DNA of 64,000 nucleotides from Paenibacillus sp. NFR01 (GCF_900111565.1 NZ_FOIK01000004.1:300808-364807), one strand, 5' to 3'. Shown: positions 8,033 to 17,315, numbered from the stretch's first letter. A program made the numbers and translations. The notes: generated from the sequence alone by a model not told the origin.

Positions 8033-9370
8033 CTATTCATCGGATGACCGTCCCCGCAAACGTTGTACCGCCTCTTCCAGATCGGCCATCTCGGCAAAGA
8101 GTGGCCGGGCCTGCCGGTCCGCTCCCGCCGCCCGCAAAAAGCTGCGGATCGCGGCATGCCTCCGGCCATGCAGCAGATTCAGCGTGCCTTCGACAACCGA
8201 TAGCGGAAACGCCTCTGCGCCCACGGAAGCCTCCGCCAGGCCATCGGCCGGGGAGACCGGCTTCGCATCGCCTGCCTCCGCATCCGCGGCATCGCCGCTT
8301 TCCTTGCGCAGCAGCGCCAGCGCCTGCTCCCACTGGTACGCATCGAGATAGCTCTGCAGCAGCAGCGGTCCCGCTTCCGGCAGCGCCGACCGCTCCAGAA
8401 TCCGTACGACGGCGCCCGCATCTTCATTGACGCGGAACAGCTCTGCCCGCACCAGTTCGCGGTATTCCCCGCCGGCTTCCAGCCAGCGGCGCAGCTCCTC
8501 CGCTTTGGCTTTTTCAGCCGACGTAAACGCGGTAATGGCATATTGGGAAACGGCCAGGTCCAAATTGCCGTTTTTCGCTTCGATCGCCGAAAAAAAACGG
8601 TAATGCGAATGCAGGCAATCGCGGTGCCCCTGGAGCAGCATCAACTCAAAAGCCTGTTTGGCATACGGCATCGCGGCATATTCGCCCAGCAGATATAGAT
8701 AGGAAGCCGCCAGATAATGAACCGCCGGCTGTTCCGGCATCTTCACGCACAACGCTTTGTAATACTCCGCGCGCCGGAGAAGCTGGATTTTTCCGTAATC
8801 CGCCGCAGCATCCATGCCCCCGGCATCTGCGGCAGCGTTTAACCTCGCATTCTCACCCGCCGGCCGCCATAACCCGGCAAGCATTCCGCGCCAAACGGCC
8901 TCATAATCCGCGAGGAACAGCAGGCGCCCCTCCCGGCGCACCAGCCCGTAGGACAGCCGTTCATCCCCGCCGAGATATACGACCCGGGAACGCCGCAGTT
9001 GCTGCTCCAGATAGATCCGTTCGGAGACGGTGGCGACGAGATCCGCACGGGCCGCCAGCAGCGAGCTGTATTTATTCCATAATCCGGCCTCCTCGCCCTC
9101 CGGACAAGGTTCGATGAACGCCACCGTATAGGCGGGACGGAGGGCCAGCAGCTCGGGCAGCCAATACGGCGAAGAGACCAGCGCGATGCAGCGCTCCGGC
9201 CCCAAATTTGCGATTTCCCCGAGAGATGCGGCCTGAATCCCGCTCTGCTGCCGTTCTTCTTCACTGAGGCTTCCGGCAAAAACAACCTCTCCGCGCTCAG
9301 GTAAAAGCTCCAGCAGCCGTTTGTAGCGGTAATCCTGCCAGGAGCCGTGGCTCAAGACGATATACTTCAT
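8033..9370 (-). CDS. Putative glycosyltransferase-like protein (445 aa)
   Basis: Soluble protein with no signal peptide. The N-terminal ~170 residues show the alternating strand/helix pattern of a Rossmann-type domain (KYIVLSHGSW at the start, VATVSERIYLEQQL later), as in GT1/GT4-like or polysaccharide-assembly proteins. The rest is helical and TPR-like. No catalytic motif can be named with confidence. The start ATG overlaps the last base of the upstream gene's stop codon, and GAGGGTGG lies just before it, so it is co-translated with that glycosyltransferase. The role in surface glycan assembly is inferred from neighbours. Confidence 0.65.
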   Translation of the reverse strand: MKYIVLSHGSWQDYRYKRLLELLPERGEVVFAGSLSEEERQQSGIQAASLGEIANLGPERCIALVSSPYWLPELLALRPAYTVAFIEPCPEGEEAGLWNKYSSLLAARADLVATVSERIYLEQQLRRSRVVYLGGDERLSYGLVRREGRLLFLADYEAVWRGMLAGLWRPAGENARLNAAADAGGMDAAADYGKIQLLRRAEYYKALCVKMPEQPAVHYLAASYLYLLGEYAAMPYAKQAFELMLLQGHRDCLHSHYRFFSAIEAKNGNLDLAVSQYAITAFTSAEKAKAEELRRWLEAGGEYRELVRAELFRVNEDAGAVVRILERSALPEAGPLLLQSYLDAYQWEQALALLRKESGDAADAEAGDAKPVSPADGLAEASVGAEAFPLSVVEGTLNLLHGRRHAAIRSFLRAAGADRQARPLFAEMADLEEAVQRLRGRSSDE

Positions 9371-10890
9371 TAAACGCCACCCTCCCCGCTAGCGGATGAC
9401 TCTCGGACATAACCCACCGTCCAGGCGGCATGGGGAAATAGCGCCAGCCCGCGCCCCGGTTCCGCCGGACCGATCCGGCCGGGCGCGATGCCGCGGCGGT
9501 GGGCGATGCGTCCAAGCGGGACCGACCACCGGGTGAGACCCGGCGCCGGGGGAGGTTCGTTTGCCGCGGCTTCGGCCGGCAGATGGACGACAATGTCCAT
9601 GCCGCTGCGCTGCAGCGCTTCCGCCAGCTGTTGTATATACCCCCGGGGATAACGCTCTTCCGGGGACAAATAGACGACCGTTTCGCTGGCATACAGGGAA
9701 GCGATCTGCTCCAGGGCATGCAGCCACGGCGGCTCGCCTCGCACGAAGATCGCCACATCGCGAACGAGATCCTGCACCGCCGGGCTTTCGCCCTCATCGC
9801 CATAACTACCCAACGGCGCCACCCGCTCATTGTACGCATCCCGCCCCGGGGCTTCCGGCCCGCAAACCCCGGCTCCCCGGCTGTTACGCACCCACACCCA
9901 GCGTATCCGTCCGCCGCCCAGCTCTGCCCGTAGCTGCTGCTGCCGCACCCTGGCGGCTTCATCGCTCCACTGCTCGTCGAAGAACACCACCGCCGCTGCG
10001 GTAAAGACGCTTCCCGGCACCGGGCCCAGCGGGACGAAAGGCTGCAGCGGCAGGGAAGACAACTCGGCAGGAAGCGGCGGGAATAATCCGGCTGGCCGCG
10101 TGTCCGGCAGCCCCCACTTCGCCAGATAGGCCCGCCGGCCTTCGTCCAGTCCCGCGGCGGTTTCGAGTTCCTGCAGCGTATGCAGGACATGGACATACGC
10201 GCTACGGCACAGCGCCAGCGAGAAGCCCAGCTGCCTTGCCCGCAGGCTCCAGTCGGTCAAAATCAGCGAACGCGCGGCCAGCGAAAGATCAAGGCCTCCC
10301 ACCCGGCCGAACAGTTCCCGGCGGAAGAGCAGGCATGGACCGCCGAGCGCTTCGGCGTAAGACCAATCATCCCCGTCCGCGCTGCGCAGCCCAGCCGCAT
10401 AAACCGACAGCTCACGGTCGCTGCCGAAGTGGTAACGCCCGCCTTCCTGCGGACGTTCCGCCGCGGAGAGCGGCGCTGCGAGCGCAACTCCAGGATCGTC
10501 GATCAGCGGCCAGAGCAGGGCGTCCAACCAGCCCGGGTGTACCATGACCCGGTCTTCCAGCAGCAGGACGTATGAAGTCTCTGCGGCCGCGAGTGCCGCG
10601 TTCAGTCCGAAGCCGCGCTCAAACGGAATAAACCGGAGCGCCCGTTCGTCGCCGAATGCTTCCGTAACCGCGGCAAGCGGAAAAGCCGCCTCCATCGAGA
10701 CGGCAACAACCTTTATGCGAGGTTGCGAATGAAGCAGCAGGAGCCGCAGCGCTTCGGCGGCCCACTGCGCATGGCGAAGCTCCACCACAACCGTAATCCC
10801 GTCTTTTGCCGGCAGGGGCAGCATCCCCTCCCGTTCCAGATACCGGTATCTTTTGGCGAGACGCAACAGGGTAACCGAATCGTTTTGCAT
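9370..10890 (-). CDS. Family 2-like glycosyltransferase (506 aa)
   Basis: Residues ~30-250 resemble a GT2 domain: ITVVVELRH strand, a GFGLNAALAAAE helix typical of GT2 proteins, and VLLLEDRV where the DxD motif is usually found. Further on is a GGPCLLFRRELF-type acceptor segment like rhamnosyl- and glycosyltransferases. The last ~200 residues appear to be a second, less clear domain (SLYASETVVYLSPEERYPRG). It is first of the three minus-strand genes and overlaps the next gene's start. Donor and acceptor are unknown. Confidence 0.75.
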   Translation of the reverse strand: MQNDSVTLLRLAKRYRYLEREGMLPLPAKDGITVVVELRHAQWAAEALRLLLLHSQPRIKVVAVSMEAAFPLAAVTEAFGDERALRFIPFERGFGLNAALAAAETSYVLLLEDRVMVHPGWLDALLWPLIDDPGVALAAPLSAAERPQEGGRYHFGSDRELSVYAAGLRSADGDDWSYAEALGGPCLLFRRELFGRVGGLDLSLAARSLILTDWSLRARQLGFSLALCRSAYVHVLHTLQELETAAGLDEGRRAYLAKWGLPDTRPAGLFPPLPAELSSLPLQPFVPLGPVPGSVFTAAAVVFFDEQWSDEAARVRQQQLRAELGGGRIRWVWVRNSRGAGVCGPEAPGRDAYNERVAPLGSYGDEGESPAVQDLVRDVAIFVRGEPPWLHALEQIASLYASETVVYLSPEERYPRGYIQQLAEALQRSGMDIVVHLPAEAAANEPPPAPGLTRWSVPLGRIAHRRGIAPGRIGPAEPGRGLALFPHAAWTVGYVRESSASGEGGV

Positions 10891-10980
10891 GCCTGCTCAC
10901 ACTCCTATCCGTGCTACCTATAGTGTATGAGCGCGATTTTCCCGATATCCCAGCAGAATGGGCGGCCTCGTCCGCTGCGT

Positions 10981-12057
10981 CTACTCTCCGCCGCTGTTTC
11001 CGGCGCTTCCCGCGTTATCTTCCCCCGAGTTCGCCGCAGGAGCATTCTCGCCGCCGGGCGCGTTGCCGCTTGGCGCGGTGTTTGTCCCCGCGTCTCCGCC
11101 GGCATCCTCTTTTTCGCCGCTGACCGAAGGTGACGGTATAGCAATGCCCGGCGCGCTGCTGCCGTTCTCTCCGACAGGCTTACCCTGATTGTCGTAGTAA
11201 TACATCGGCACATCCCCGACTACCATCAGGTAGGAGACCGGGATCTCCGTATCGACGACCTGCGGTTCCATGTCAAACGGAATGACGACCGCAACCTCGG
11301 TGACGATATGAATATAGACCTCCACCAGAATCATATTGATGCCCGCATTGGTTTGGCGGGTATTCAGCTCCACCTTGACAGCCCCCTGCGGCTCGATTTT
11401 AATCGGGATGTCCGGGCCGAACGAAGCGATGAGCGGACTTTCCAGCGCCTGCCCGAGCGGGATATGCTCCGTTTTGTTCTTCAGCTCCTGCAGGGTGGAC
11501 TGGATCACCTCCGCCGCCTGCGAAGTGATCCGCATATGTTCCTTGTAATTAAGCATAAAGCCGGAGATCTTTCCGGTTTTATCGGTTTTCCAGTCGATCA
11601 GCGCCTTGGCGTCGCCCCCGTCGGCTACCTGCGCGGTGATCGCCTTATTGATCGATTCGGTGGCGATCTGCTTGACGCGGATTTGCGCCAGATGGACGAT
11701 AGGCGGCCGCATATGGCGCTCCACATAGCGGAGCCCCTGAAGTACCGCTAGAATCAGCACCAGGCTAAAGATCAGCCAGAACCTTCCCCGTCTCCGCGGC
11801 TTGACGCTCTTCACCACGGACGCGGCCGGTTTGTCCGCGGAACGCCCCGGTTTGTATTTCCGGCCGCTTCGTCCCGGCACGAACCTGGCCTTCGGGGCCG
11901 GCGGCCGGAACACGCCGCCGCGCGAAGGCTTTGCCCGGAAGCCCGGACTGCGCCCGGCCGGCTTTGCGAGGCCGCCCCAGCTTATTCTCGGCAGCCGCAT
12001 CCGGCCGAGGCCCGGCAGCACCGCCCGGCGGCTCCCCCACTTTTTCACTCTGCCCAT
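10981..12057 (-). CDS. yunB: Sporulation protein YunB (358 aa)
   Basis: YunB is a sigma-E-controlled sporulation membrane protein of Bacillus needed for normal spore formation. Here a basic, Pro/Arg-rich N-terminus (~85 residues, longer than in B. subtilis as recalled) precedes one membrane helix (FWLIFSLVLILAVLQGL). The conserved YunB domain follows: QIRVKQIATESINKAI, then IPIKIEPQGAV and VEVYIHIVTEVAVVIPF. The C-terminus is a low-complexity Gly/Asn/Ala tail. The start is ATG 12057 with GGGAGGGA upstream; a longer frame reaches 12162 but would run through the preceding terminator. Confidence 0.88.
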   Translation of the reverse strand: MGRVKKWGSRRAVLPGLGRMRLPRISWGGLAKPAGRSPGFRAKPSRGGVFRPPAPKARFVPGRSGRKYKPGRSADKPAASVVKSVKPRRRGRFWLIFSLVLILAVLQGLRYVERHMRPPIVHLAQIRVKQIATESINKAITAQVADGGDAKALIDWKTDKTGKISGFMLNYKEHMRITSQAAEVIQSTLQELKNKTEHIPLGQALESPLIASFGPDIPIKIEPQGAVKVELNTRQTNAGINMILVEVYIHIVTEVAVVIPFDMEPQVVDTEIPVSYLMVVGDVPMYYYDNQGKPVGENGSSAPGIAIPSPSVSGEKEDAGGDAGTNTAPSGNAPGGENAPAANSGEDNAGSAGNSGGE

Positions 12058-12112
12058 TTGTCGTCGTCCCTCCCAGCAGCTTGCGCTTACTACAAGGTAT
12101 TCAGGCATTGGA

Positions 12113-12152
12113 CAAAAAAGAAGAACGCCCGTCCTGTGAAGGCGGCGTTCTT
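12113..12152 (-). terminator. Terminator after the TVP38-family gene
   Basis: A 9-bp perfect inverted repeat (AAGAACGCC/GGCGTTCTT) is followed on the minus strand by CTTTTTT. It lies 28 bases beyond the stop of the 12180-12794 gene. Confidence 0.75.
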
Positions 12153-12179
12153 TCCGATTCATATACGTTGCAAGGGGTT

Positions 12180-12794
12180 CTATTGCTGGATCCGTTTTTG
12201 CTTATCCTCCTGCAGATGCGTCCATTGATTGCGGACGAACACCGCAGCCATTACGACGGCAAATACGCCGTACCACAGCAGATAATCGTTCCACTCGTCC
12301 TCCGGTACGATCAGCGTCGAACCGATAGTGCCGAACAGCCAGATGTACGATAGATTTCCGAGGATGGTTCCCCAGATATACGAGCTTTGCCGGATCGGCG
12401 AAATCGCCGACATGAAATTAATAATGTTGCTGGGCATCACCGGAACCGTCCGCAGCAGCACCAGCGTCCAGCCGCCGTACCTTTCCAGAATCCGCTGCCA
12501 CTTATCGTAGCGTTTCAGCTTCGCCCGCCATTTGCGGTCAAACCAGCCGTGCAAATACCGCCGGAACCCATAGTACACCAGGATGGCGCCAAGGTTACAG
12601 GCCAACCAGCTGATGACCATGCCGCCGATGACATGAAACACGGAAACATGCAGCACAATCAGAATGACCAGCGGGAAAAAACCGAAAATGCTCTGCAATA
12701 TCGCAAGCGGAACGGTAACGAGCAGGATGTATGGCCCGCTCAGCCCGAGGCTCTGCAGCAGCCAATCGATCCATCCGTTCATCATTTCTGTCAT
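12180..12794 (-). CDS. TVP38/TMEM64 family membrane protein (204 aa)
   Basis: Polytopic membrane protein with 4-5 hydrophobic helices and the VTT/SNARE-associated signature: an Arg-containing LLRTVPVMPSNIINF segment followed by a Gly-rich helix. Family members (YdjX, YtxB, TVP38) are DedA-superfamily proteins linked to lipid or undecaprenyl-phosphate handling. ATG 12794 is chosen because AAAGGAG lies 9 bases upstream, rather than the longer in-frame ATG at 12824. It has its own terminator. The substrate cannot be assigned. Confidence 0.85.
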   Translation of the reverse strand: MTEMMNGWIDWLLQSLGLSGPYILLVTVPLAILQSIFGFFPLVILIVLHVSVFHVIGGMVISWLACNLGAILVYYGFRRYLHGWFDRKWRAKLKRYDKWQRILERYGGWTLVLLRTVPVMPSNIINFMSAISPIRQSSYIWGTILGNLSYIWLFGTIGSTLIVPEDEWNDYLLWYGVFAVVMAAVFVRNQWTHLQEDKQKRIQQ

Positions 12795-12980
12795 CCACCC
12801 GTTCTCCTTTCCCGCGTCCCCCACCGCTCATAAACCTTCTTACGGGATCATAGCACTTCTTAGGGAGGCTGTAAAACAAATTGAACCCCGCACTTTTTAT
12901 CCATTTATTTCATATCCTTTTGCTTGGTAAAATGTTATATTATCGCAGACAGCTAAATTGTCCTGGGGGGTATTGAGTTC

Positions 12981-13283
12981 ATGGGTTTTGATCCAAATCT
13001 GTACAATTCATCCGGGTATTATCCGCCGCAGCGTTCCAAAACCAACGGCAAGGCCATCGCTGCGCTGGTGCTGGGCATTCTCTCGCTGATTGTCCCTTAT
13101 GTGGGCATTCTGCTCGGCATTATTGCGATCATACTCGCGGCGATTTCCTTCAAGGAGATCCGCAGAAACGGCGAACAAGGCAAAGGCATGGCGATTGCCG
13201 GTCTGGTCTGCGCCATTATCGGCACGCTGATTTACGCGCTGCTGTTAATTTTCGTCGTCTTTGCTGTAGCCATGTACGCATAG
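12981..13283 (+). CDS. DUF4190 small membrane protein (100 aa)
   Basis: A Pro/Tyr/Asn-rich soluble N-terminus (~22 residues) leads into two hydrophobic helices (AIAALVLGILSLIVPYVGI and MAIAGLVCAIIGTLIYALLL) separated by a short basic loop. This is the DUF4190 pattern. A GGGGGG stretch lies about 10 bases before the ATG. It is monocistronic and followed by a strong hairpin. Function is unknown. Confidence 0.85.
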   Translation: MGFDPNLYNSSGYYPPQRSKTNGKAIAALVLGILSLIVPYVGILLGIIAIILAAISFKEIRRNGEQGKGMAIAGLVCAIIGTLIYALLLIFVVFAVAMYA

Positions 13284-13311
13284 CCCGAAAGTGCATGATC
13301 CTGTTTTATCT

Positions 13312-13350
13312 ATAGCCGTCCGGCGCTTCCTTGCGCCGGACGGCTATTTG
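13312..13350 (+). terminator. Terminator after the DUF4190 gene
   Basis: A perfect 15-bp inverted repeat (13312-13326 with 13333-13347) with a 6-base loop, ending in TTT. The T-run is short, but the stem is very stable and well placed 28 bases after the stop. Confidence 0.65.
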
Positions 13351-13352
13351 CG

Positions 13353-13383
13353 TGCATGAAAACAGCCTTTTTCAGGCATGCTA
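13353..13383 (+). promoter_or_regulatory. Possible sigma-G/F-type promoter of the ger operon
   Basis: TGCATG at 13353 and CATGCTA at 13377 are separated by 18 bases. They resemble the forespore sigma-G consensus (TGMATA, 18 bp, CATACTA as recalled). The expected transcript start is about 35 bases before the gerA-like start. Germinant receptor operons are sigma-G controlled in Bacillus, which supports the reading. Confidence 0.45.
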
Positions 13384-13425
13384 TTACTTGCTTGGAACAT
13401 TTTTGCGGGGATGGAGGGAACAGGA

Positions 13426-14829
13426 ATGGAACGATTTGCTCAGTATATAGAGAGCAGACTCGGCCGGCAGCCCGACTTTAAGGCACATCGCTTTATGGTT
13501 GACTCGTCCGTTGCGGTTGTATGTGCTTATCTGGAGACGCTCGTCGACAAAGAGCAGCTGCAGGAACTGGTTATCCTGCCCCTTCTGGAGCTGCGGTTCC
13601 CGGAACCTGACTCTATGCACCCGATTGCAAGAATTCGCAGTACTTTATCGGGCAATGCTTATACCTTGGAAGAAGATCCCCGGAAATGGATCTCCGGGGT
13701 GACCTCGGGCCAATGCCTTCTGCTTATTGAAGGCGACGAATTCGGCTATCTCCTGGATATTTCCAGCTTCCAGCATCGGAGCATTGAAGAGCCGAAAGCG
13801 GAGAAGACCGTTCGCGGTCCGGGCGAAGGCTTTACGGAGAATATTATGACCAATGTCTCCCTGATTCGCAGCCGGGTCAAATCGCCGCAGCTTGTTTTTG
13901 AATCTTATACCGTCGGAGAAACGACGCAGACCCGGGTATTCCTTGCCTACCTCCAGGGGCGTCCCTCCGAGCAGCGGCTGCAGCTGTACCGCGATCGCCT
14001 TTCCTCCATCCAAACCGATGCCGTCTTCGAAAGCGCCCATGTTGAGCAATTCCTGGAAGAGCAAGAACTTACGCCGTTTCCGAAAACGCTCTACACGGAA
14101 CGTCCCGATGTAGTCGGTTCACATTTAGTCAACGGGAAAATCGCCGTACTCACGGACGGAACACCATATTGCCTGATCGCGCCGGCGACATTTTTCGAAT
14201 TTTTTATCAGCGCAGAGGATTATTATCAGAAAGCACTGTTTGCGACACTGCTCCGGTGGCTGCGTTTCCTGTCGTTTCTGTTATCGGTCTATACCCCTAG
14301 TATCTACATTGCGCTGACCAATTATCGGCAGGAAATCATTCCCTCGGCGCTGCTGATCAATCTGGCGGCCCAGCGCGAAGGCGTTCCGTTTCCCGCTTTC
14401 GTCGAGGCAATCCTGATGCTCCTGATGTTTGAACTGCTGCGTGAAGCGGGCATCCGCATGCCGACGGTAACCGGCCAAGCCATCTCCATCCTCGGCGCGG
14501 TGGTACTCGGCCAGGCTGCCGTGGAAGCGGGCCTTGTATCGGCGGCGATGGTCATCGTGGTCGGCATTACCTCGATCGCCAATTTTGTTTCTCCGACATT
14601 CGGCTTCGGTATGGCTCAGCGGGTACTGCAATTTTTGTTCATGTTTTTGGCAGTGATCCTGGGCTTATACGGCCTGTTTATCGGAACGCTGCTGCTGATT
14701 ATCCATCTGGTTTCGCTGAAGACCTCAGGGGAACCGTATCTGTCGCCGATTGCACCAACCCTGAGAAATCGTTACCAAGATACGCTTGTCCGTATGCCTT
14801 GGTCGAAAATGAAACCGCCAAAGAGGTAG
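13426..14829 (+). CDS. Spore germination protein, GerA family A subunit (467 aa)
   Basis: Membrane A subunit of a germinant receptor located in the spore inner membrane. A soluble N-terminal domain (~240 residues) is followed by 5-6 hydrophobic helices and a short basic tail. Family features include the motif PFPAFVEAILM and a PTVTGQAISILGAVVLGQAAVEAG segment. ATG 13426 is chosen with GGAGGG 7 bases upstream; an upstream in-frame codon at 13378 overlaps the presumed promoter. It forms an operon with the C- and B-subunit genes and a fourth small gene. The germinant is unknown. Confidence 0.93.
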   Translation: MERFAQYIESRLGRQPDFKAHRFMVDSSVAVVCAYLETLVDKEQLQELVILPLLELRFPEPDSMHPIARIRSTLSGNAYTLEEDPRKWISGVTSGQCLLLIEGDEFGYLLDISSFQHRSIEEPKAEKTVRGPGEGFTENIMTNVSLIRSRVKSPQLVFESYTVGETTQTRVFLAYLQGRPSEQRLQLYRDRLSSIQTDAVFESAHVEQFLEEQELTPFPKTLYTERPDVVGSHLVNGKIAVLTDGTPYCLIAPATFFEFFISAEDYYQKALFATLLRWLRFLSFLLSVYTPSIYIALTNYRQEIIPSALLINLAAQREGVPFPAFVEAILMLLMFELLREAGIRMPTVTGQAISILGAVVLGQAAVEAGLVSAAMVIVVGITSIANFVSPTFGFGMAQRVLQFLFMFLAVILGLYGLFIGTLLLIIHLVSLKTSGEPYLSPIAPTLRNRYQDTLVRMPWSKMKPPKR

Positions 14830-14834
14830 AACCC

Positions 14835-16019
14835 ATGAAACGATACCTTGTCATGAGCATGCTGCTTATGCTGCTGACGGCCCTCCCTTTGTCCGGCTGC
14901 AGCGATTTTAATGAAATCAATAATCTCGCCTTAGTGGATATGGTCGGCGCCGATGTTGATGAGGACGGACTTTATCATGTCTACTACCAGATCGTGAATC
15001 CTAACGGGGTGGCCGGGACAAAAGCCGGGAGCGCCCGTTCGCCATTGTATACGTTTGAATTCACCGGGCACACGTGGGCTGAATTCGTAAGCGCGGCATC
15101 TCAAACGGTACCTAGGCAGCTGTTTGTCAGCCACTTTCAGGCCTATATCATTTCGGAGCGGCTTGCCAAAAAGGGATTGCAGAATTTGCTAAACGTTCTG
15201 GAGAACGACCCCGACCGGCGAATGGCTACCGCAGTTTTGATCACAAAAAGCCCTATTCGGGAGATTATGAACACTTATGTTCCCCTTGAATCAAACCCCG
15301 GCAAGGAACTGCGCAATATTCAGAAGCTGCAGTATGACGTTACGGGCAAGGGCAACAACAAATCCCAGCTTAGAGTGCTTTTGGAGACCATGGACACGTC
15401 CCAGCTTACCTTTATCTCGAATATTATCCTGAACGATCGGAAGCCTTTCACCACCACCAAACGGTTTGAAACCATCGAAGGTAACCGCGGCAATTACAGC
15501 TATACCGGCGCCTCAATCATAAAGCGCGGCCGCTGGATCGGGCAGCTGGAATCGGAGCAGTTGGTCACGCTCTTTTTCGCGCGCGGGGAAGCAAAGTCGT
15601 TTGTCAAAAGGCTGCAGGGCAAGGATGAAACAGCCAGCGTGCAAATGATCGGCAAACCAAAACGCTCCATCCGATTGGTAATGCGCGAGGGAAAGCCGAT
15701 ACTGCGAATGACGCTCAAACCCGAACTTCGGATGATGAGCCTAAGCACGCCTGGAAAGCTGGATACCGAGAAGATACGGCGGCTCGAGATCGCTTTCGAC
15801 GAAGAGATGGAGGACGGGATTAAGCAGCTGCTACGGCTTGGAAGCAATCATCACTGGGATCTGCTAGACCTCGAAAACCGGATCAAACACAAATCTGGAA
15901 GACAATGGGCAGCACTCAAACGAGAGCCAAACGGCTGGGAGAAGACGGAAATTCAAGTTCATGTACAGTCATCCATCATAAAAGTGGGAATGATGCTGAC
16001 ACCATACCGGGAGGAGTAG
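14835..16019 (+). CDS. Spore germination lipoprotein, GerC family (394 aa)
   Basis: C subunit of the germinant receptor, an inner-membrane lipoprotein. The lipobox LSGC places the lipidated Cys at residue 22, followed by SDFNEINNLALVDMVGAD, typical of GerAC proteins. The rest fits the Spore_GerAC fold. The start is ATG 14835 with AGAGGT about 8 bases upstream, only 5 bases after the A-subunit stop. The length is usual for the family. Confidence 0.93.
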   Translation: MKRYLVMSMLLMLLTALPLSGCSDFNEINNLALVDMVGADVDEDGLYHVYYQIVNPNGVAGTKAGSARSPLYTFEFTGHTWAEFVSAASQTVPRQLFVSHFQAYIISERLAKKGLQNLLNVLENDPDRRMATAVLITKSPIREIMNTYVPLESNPGKELRNIQKLQYDVTGKGNNKSQLRVLLETMDTSQLTFISNIILNDRKPFTTTKRFETIEGNRGNYSYTGASIIKRGRWIGQLESEQLVTLFFARGEAKSFVKRLQGKDETASVQMIGKPKRSIRLVMREGKPILRMTLKPELRMMSLSTPGKLDTEKIRRLEIAFDEEMEDGIKQLLRLGSNHHWDLLDLENRIKHKSGRQWAALKREPNGWEKTEIQVHVQSSIIKVGMMLTPYREE

Positions 16020-16023
16020 CCAA

Positions 16024-17112
16024 ATGGAAGCGAGGTCCATAACAAACAGACAATATTTCCTGATGGTCGTATTCTCAACGACCAGTACAGCCTTTTTCCT
16101 GCTCCCCCCCGTATTGATCGCGAATGCCGGTCCGCATGGGTGGATCGTTCCGATATGGACCGGCTGTGTCGGCATTACAGGCACCCTCTTCTGGATGTAC
16201 CTGGCTACGAAATTCCCAAAGCTGAATCTGATCGAGATTTGTATCCGGATATTCGGCAGATACGCAGGACGGCTATGCGGACTGCTGCTTGCGTTCGAGA
16301 TGTTTATGACCTGCTGCTGGGTGATCTACAACCTGCAGGATTTCGTGACCAATACCCAACTCAATAAAACCAATGCTTGGGTCATTGATGCGACTTTTTT
16401 ACTTCTGGCCCTGTACAGTACCGTTAAAGGCATTACGAGCATTGCACGCACAGCTGAAGTTGTTATGCCCATTGTAACGATTACCTTTCTGCTGTTTTTC
16501 ATGCTGGTGCTGAATACTTGGGATTGGGGGGAATTTACGCCTGCTCTCGAGGTGAACGGGGACGGTCTCTTCCGCAAGTCCAGCCTTATGATCGCTTTTC
16601 CGTTTATGGACGCCTTTTCACTCATCATGATTTTCCCGCTAGTCCAAAAAAAACCGGCTATAACCTACCTCAAGGGGACGATTTTCGCAGCCCTCTTCCT
16701 TTCCTTTATTACCTTCATCATTACCGGCTCCCTCGGTATTTCCCGGGCTACCCATCTCACTTATCCCTTGTTTACGATGGCTCAGGAACTGGAGGTCAGC
16801 GAATTTCTCGAGCATATGGAGTCTACGATTTCCTTGCTCTGGCTTATGTTCATCTATGTGAAGCTGGCATTTACCTTTTACGCCACAGTGGTGGCTTTGT
16901 CTTGTATTTTCAATATCGGCAGCCGGGGACTGATTTCGCTTCCGCTGGCCGTTTTGCTGCTCGGCTTTTCCCAAAGCATGCATCAGAATACAATTTATGA
17001 TATTGAATGGGTTGCGCGTTATTTGCTGATCCATCACACTTTTTATGCCGTTATTATTCCGCTCGTGCTGATCGGCGCGTACTTGGCTTTCCGGAGGCGG
17101 CGCTTTGAATGA
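16024..17112 (+). CDS. Spore germination permease, GerB family (362 aa)
   Basis: B subunit of the germinant receptor, an APC-superfamily membrane protein with about ten hydrophobic helices filling the whole chain. A GGAGGAG ribosome site precedes ATG 16024, four bases after the GerC stop. Its stop overlaps the start of a 68-residue membrane protein (ATGATG), so that gene is translated with the receptor. The germinant is probably bound by this subunit in known receptors. Confidence 0.93.
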   Translation: MEARSITNRQYFLMVVFSTTSTAFFLLPPVLIANAGPHGWIVPIWTGCVGITGTLFWMYLATKFPKLNLIEICIRIFGRYAGRLCGLLLAFEMFMTCCWVIYNLQDFVTNTQLNKTNAWVIDATFLLLALYSTVKGITSIARTAEVVMPIVTITFLLFFMLVLNTWDWGEFTPALEVNGDGLFRKSSLMIAFPFMDAFSLIMIFPLVQKKPAITYLKGTIFAALFLSFITFIITGSLGISRATHLTYPLFTMAQELEVSEFLEHMESTISLLWLMFIYVKLAFTFYATVVALSCIFNIGSRGLISLPLAVLLLGFSQSMHQNTIYDIEWVARYLLIHHTFYAVIIPLVLIGAYLAFRRRRFE

Positions 17113-17315
17113 TGCCCTTTATCTTATGCCTGGTTGCAACGGTCTGGGTGTTCACGTACTTCGTCCGAAAACGCCGGCCCCGCCGGGAGCTCTGGTTCTA
17201 CGTCGGCTTATCGGCCCTCGGATTGACGCAGATCGCGCTGCTTGCCGTAGGCCATCCCCTTTCCTTGACCGCCTTTGTCGCCGGAATTATCGACCTGCTG
17301 CTCGGCCGGCGTTAA
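17109..17315 (+). CDS. Small two-helix membrane protein, fourth gene of the ger operon (68 aa)
   Basis: Two hydrophobic helices (FILCLVATVWVFTYF and LWFYVGLSALGLTQIALLAV) flank a strongly basic loop RKRRPRR, and a short hydrophobic C-terminus ends in LLGRR. It overlaps the GerB stop by four bases, which indicates translational coupling. Small two-TM proteins encoded in or near ger operons have been described in Bacillus as D subunits that tune germination. This one matches in size, topology and position, but no sequence similarity can be claimed here. Confidence 0.75.
   Translation: MMPFILCLVATVWVFTYFVRKRRPRRELWFYVGLSALGLTQIALLAVGHPLSLTAFVAGIIDLLLGRR

Noticed and set aside
12920..12941. TTGCTT/TATATT as promoter of the DUF4190 gene
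   Set aside because: The two boxes are only 10 bases apart, too close for a sigma-A promoter.
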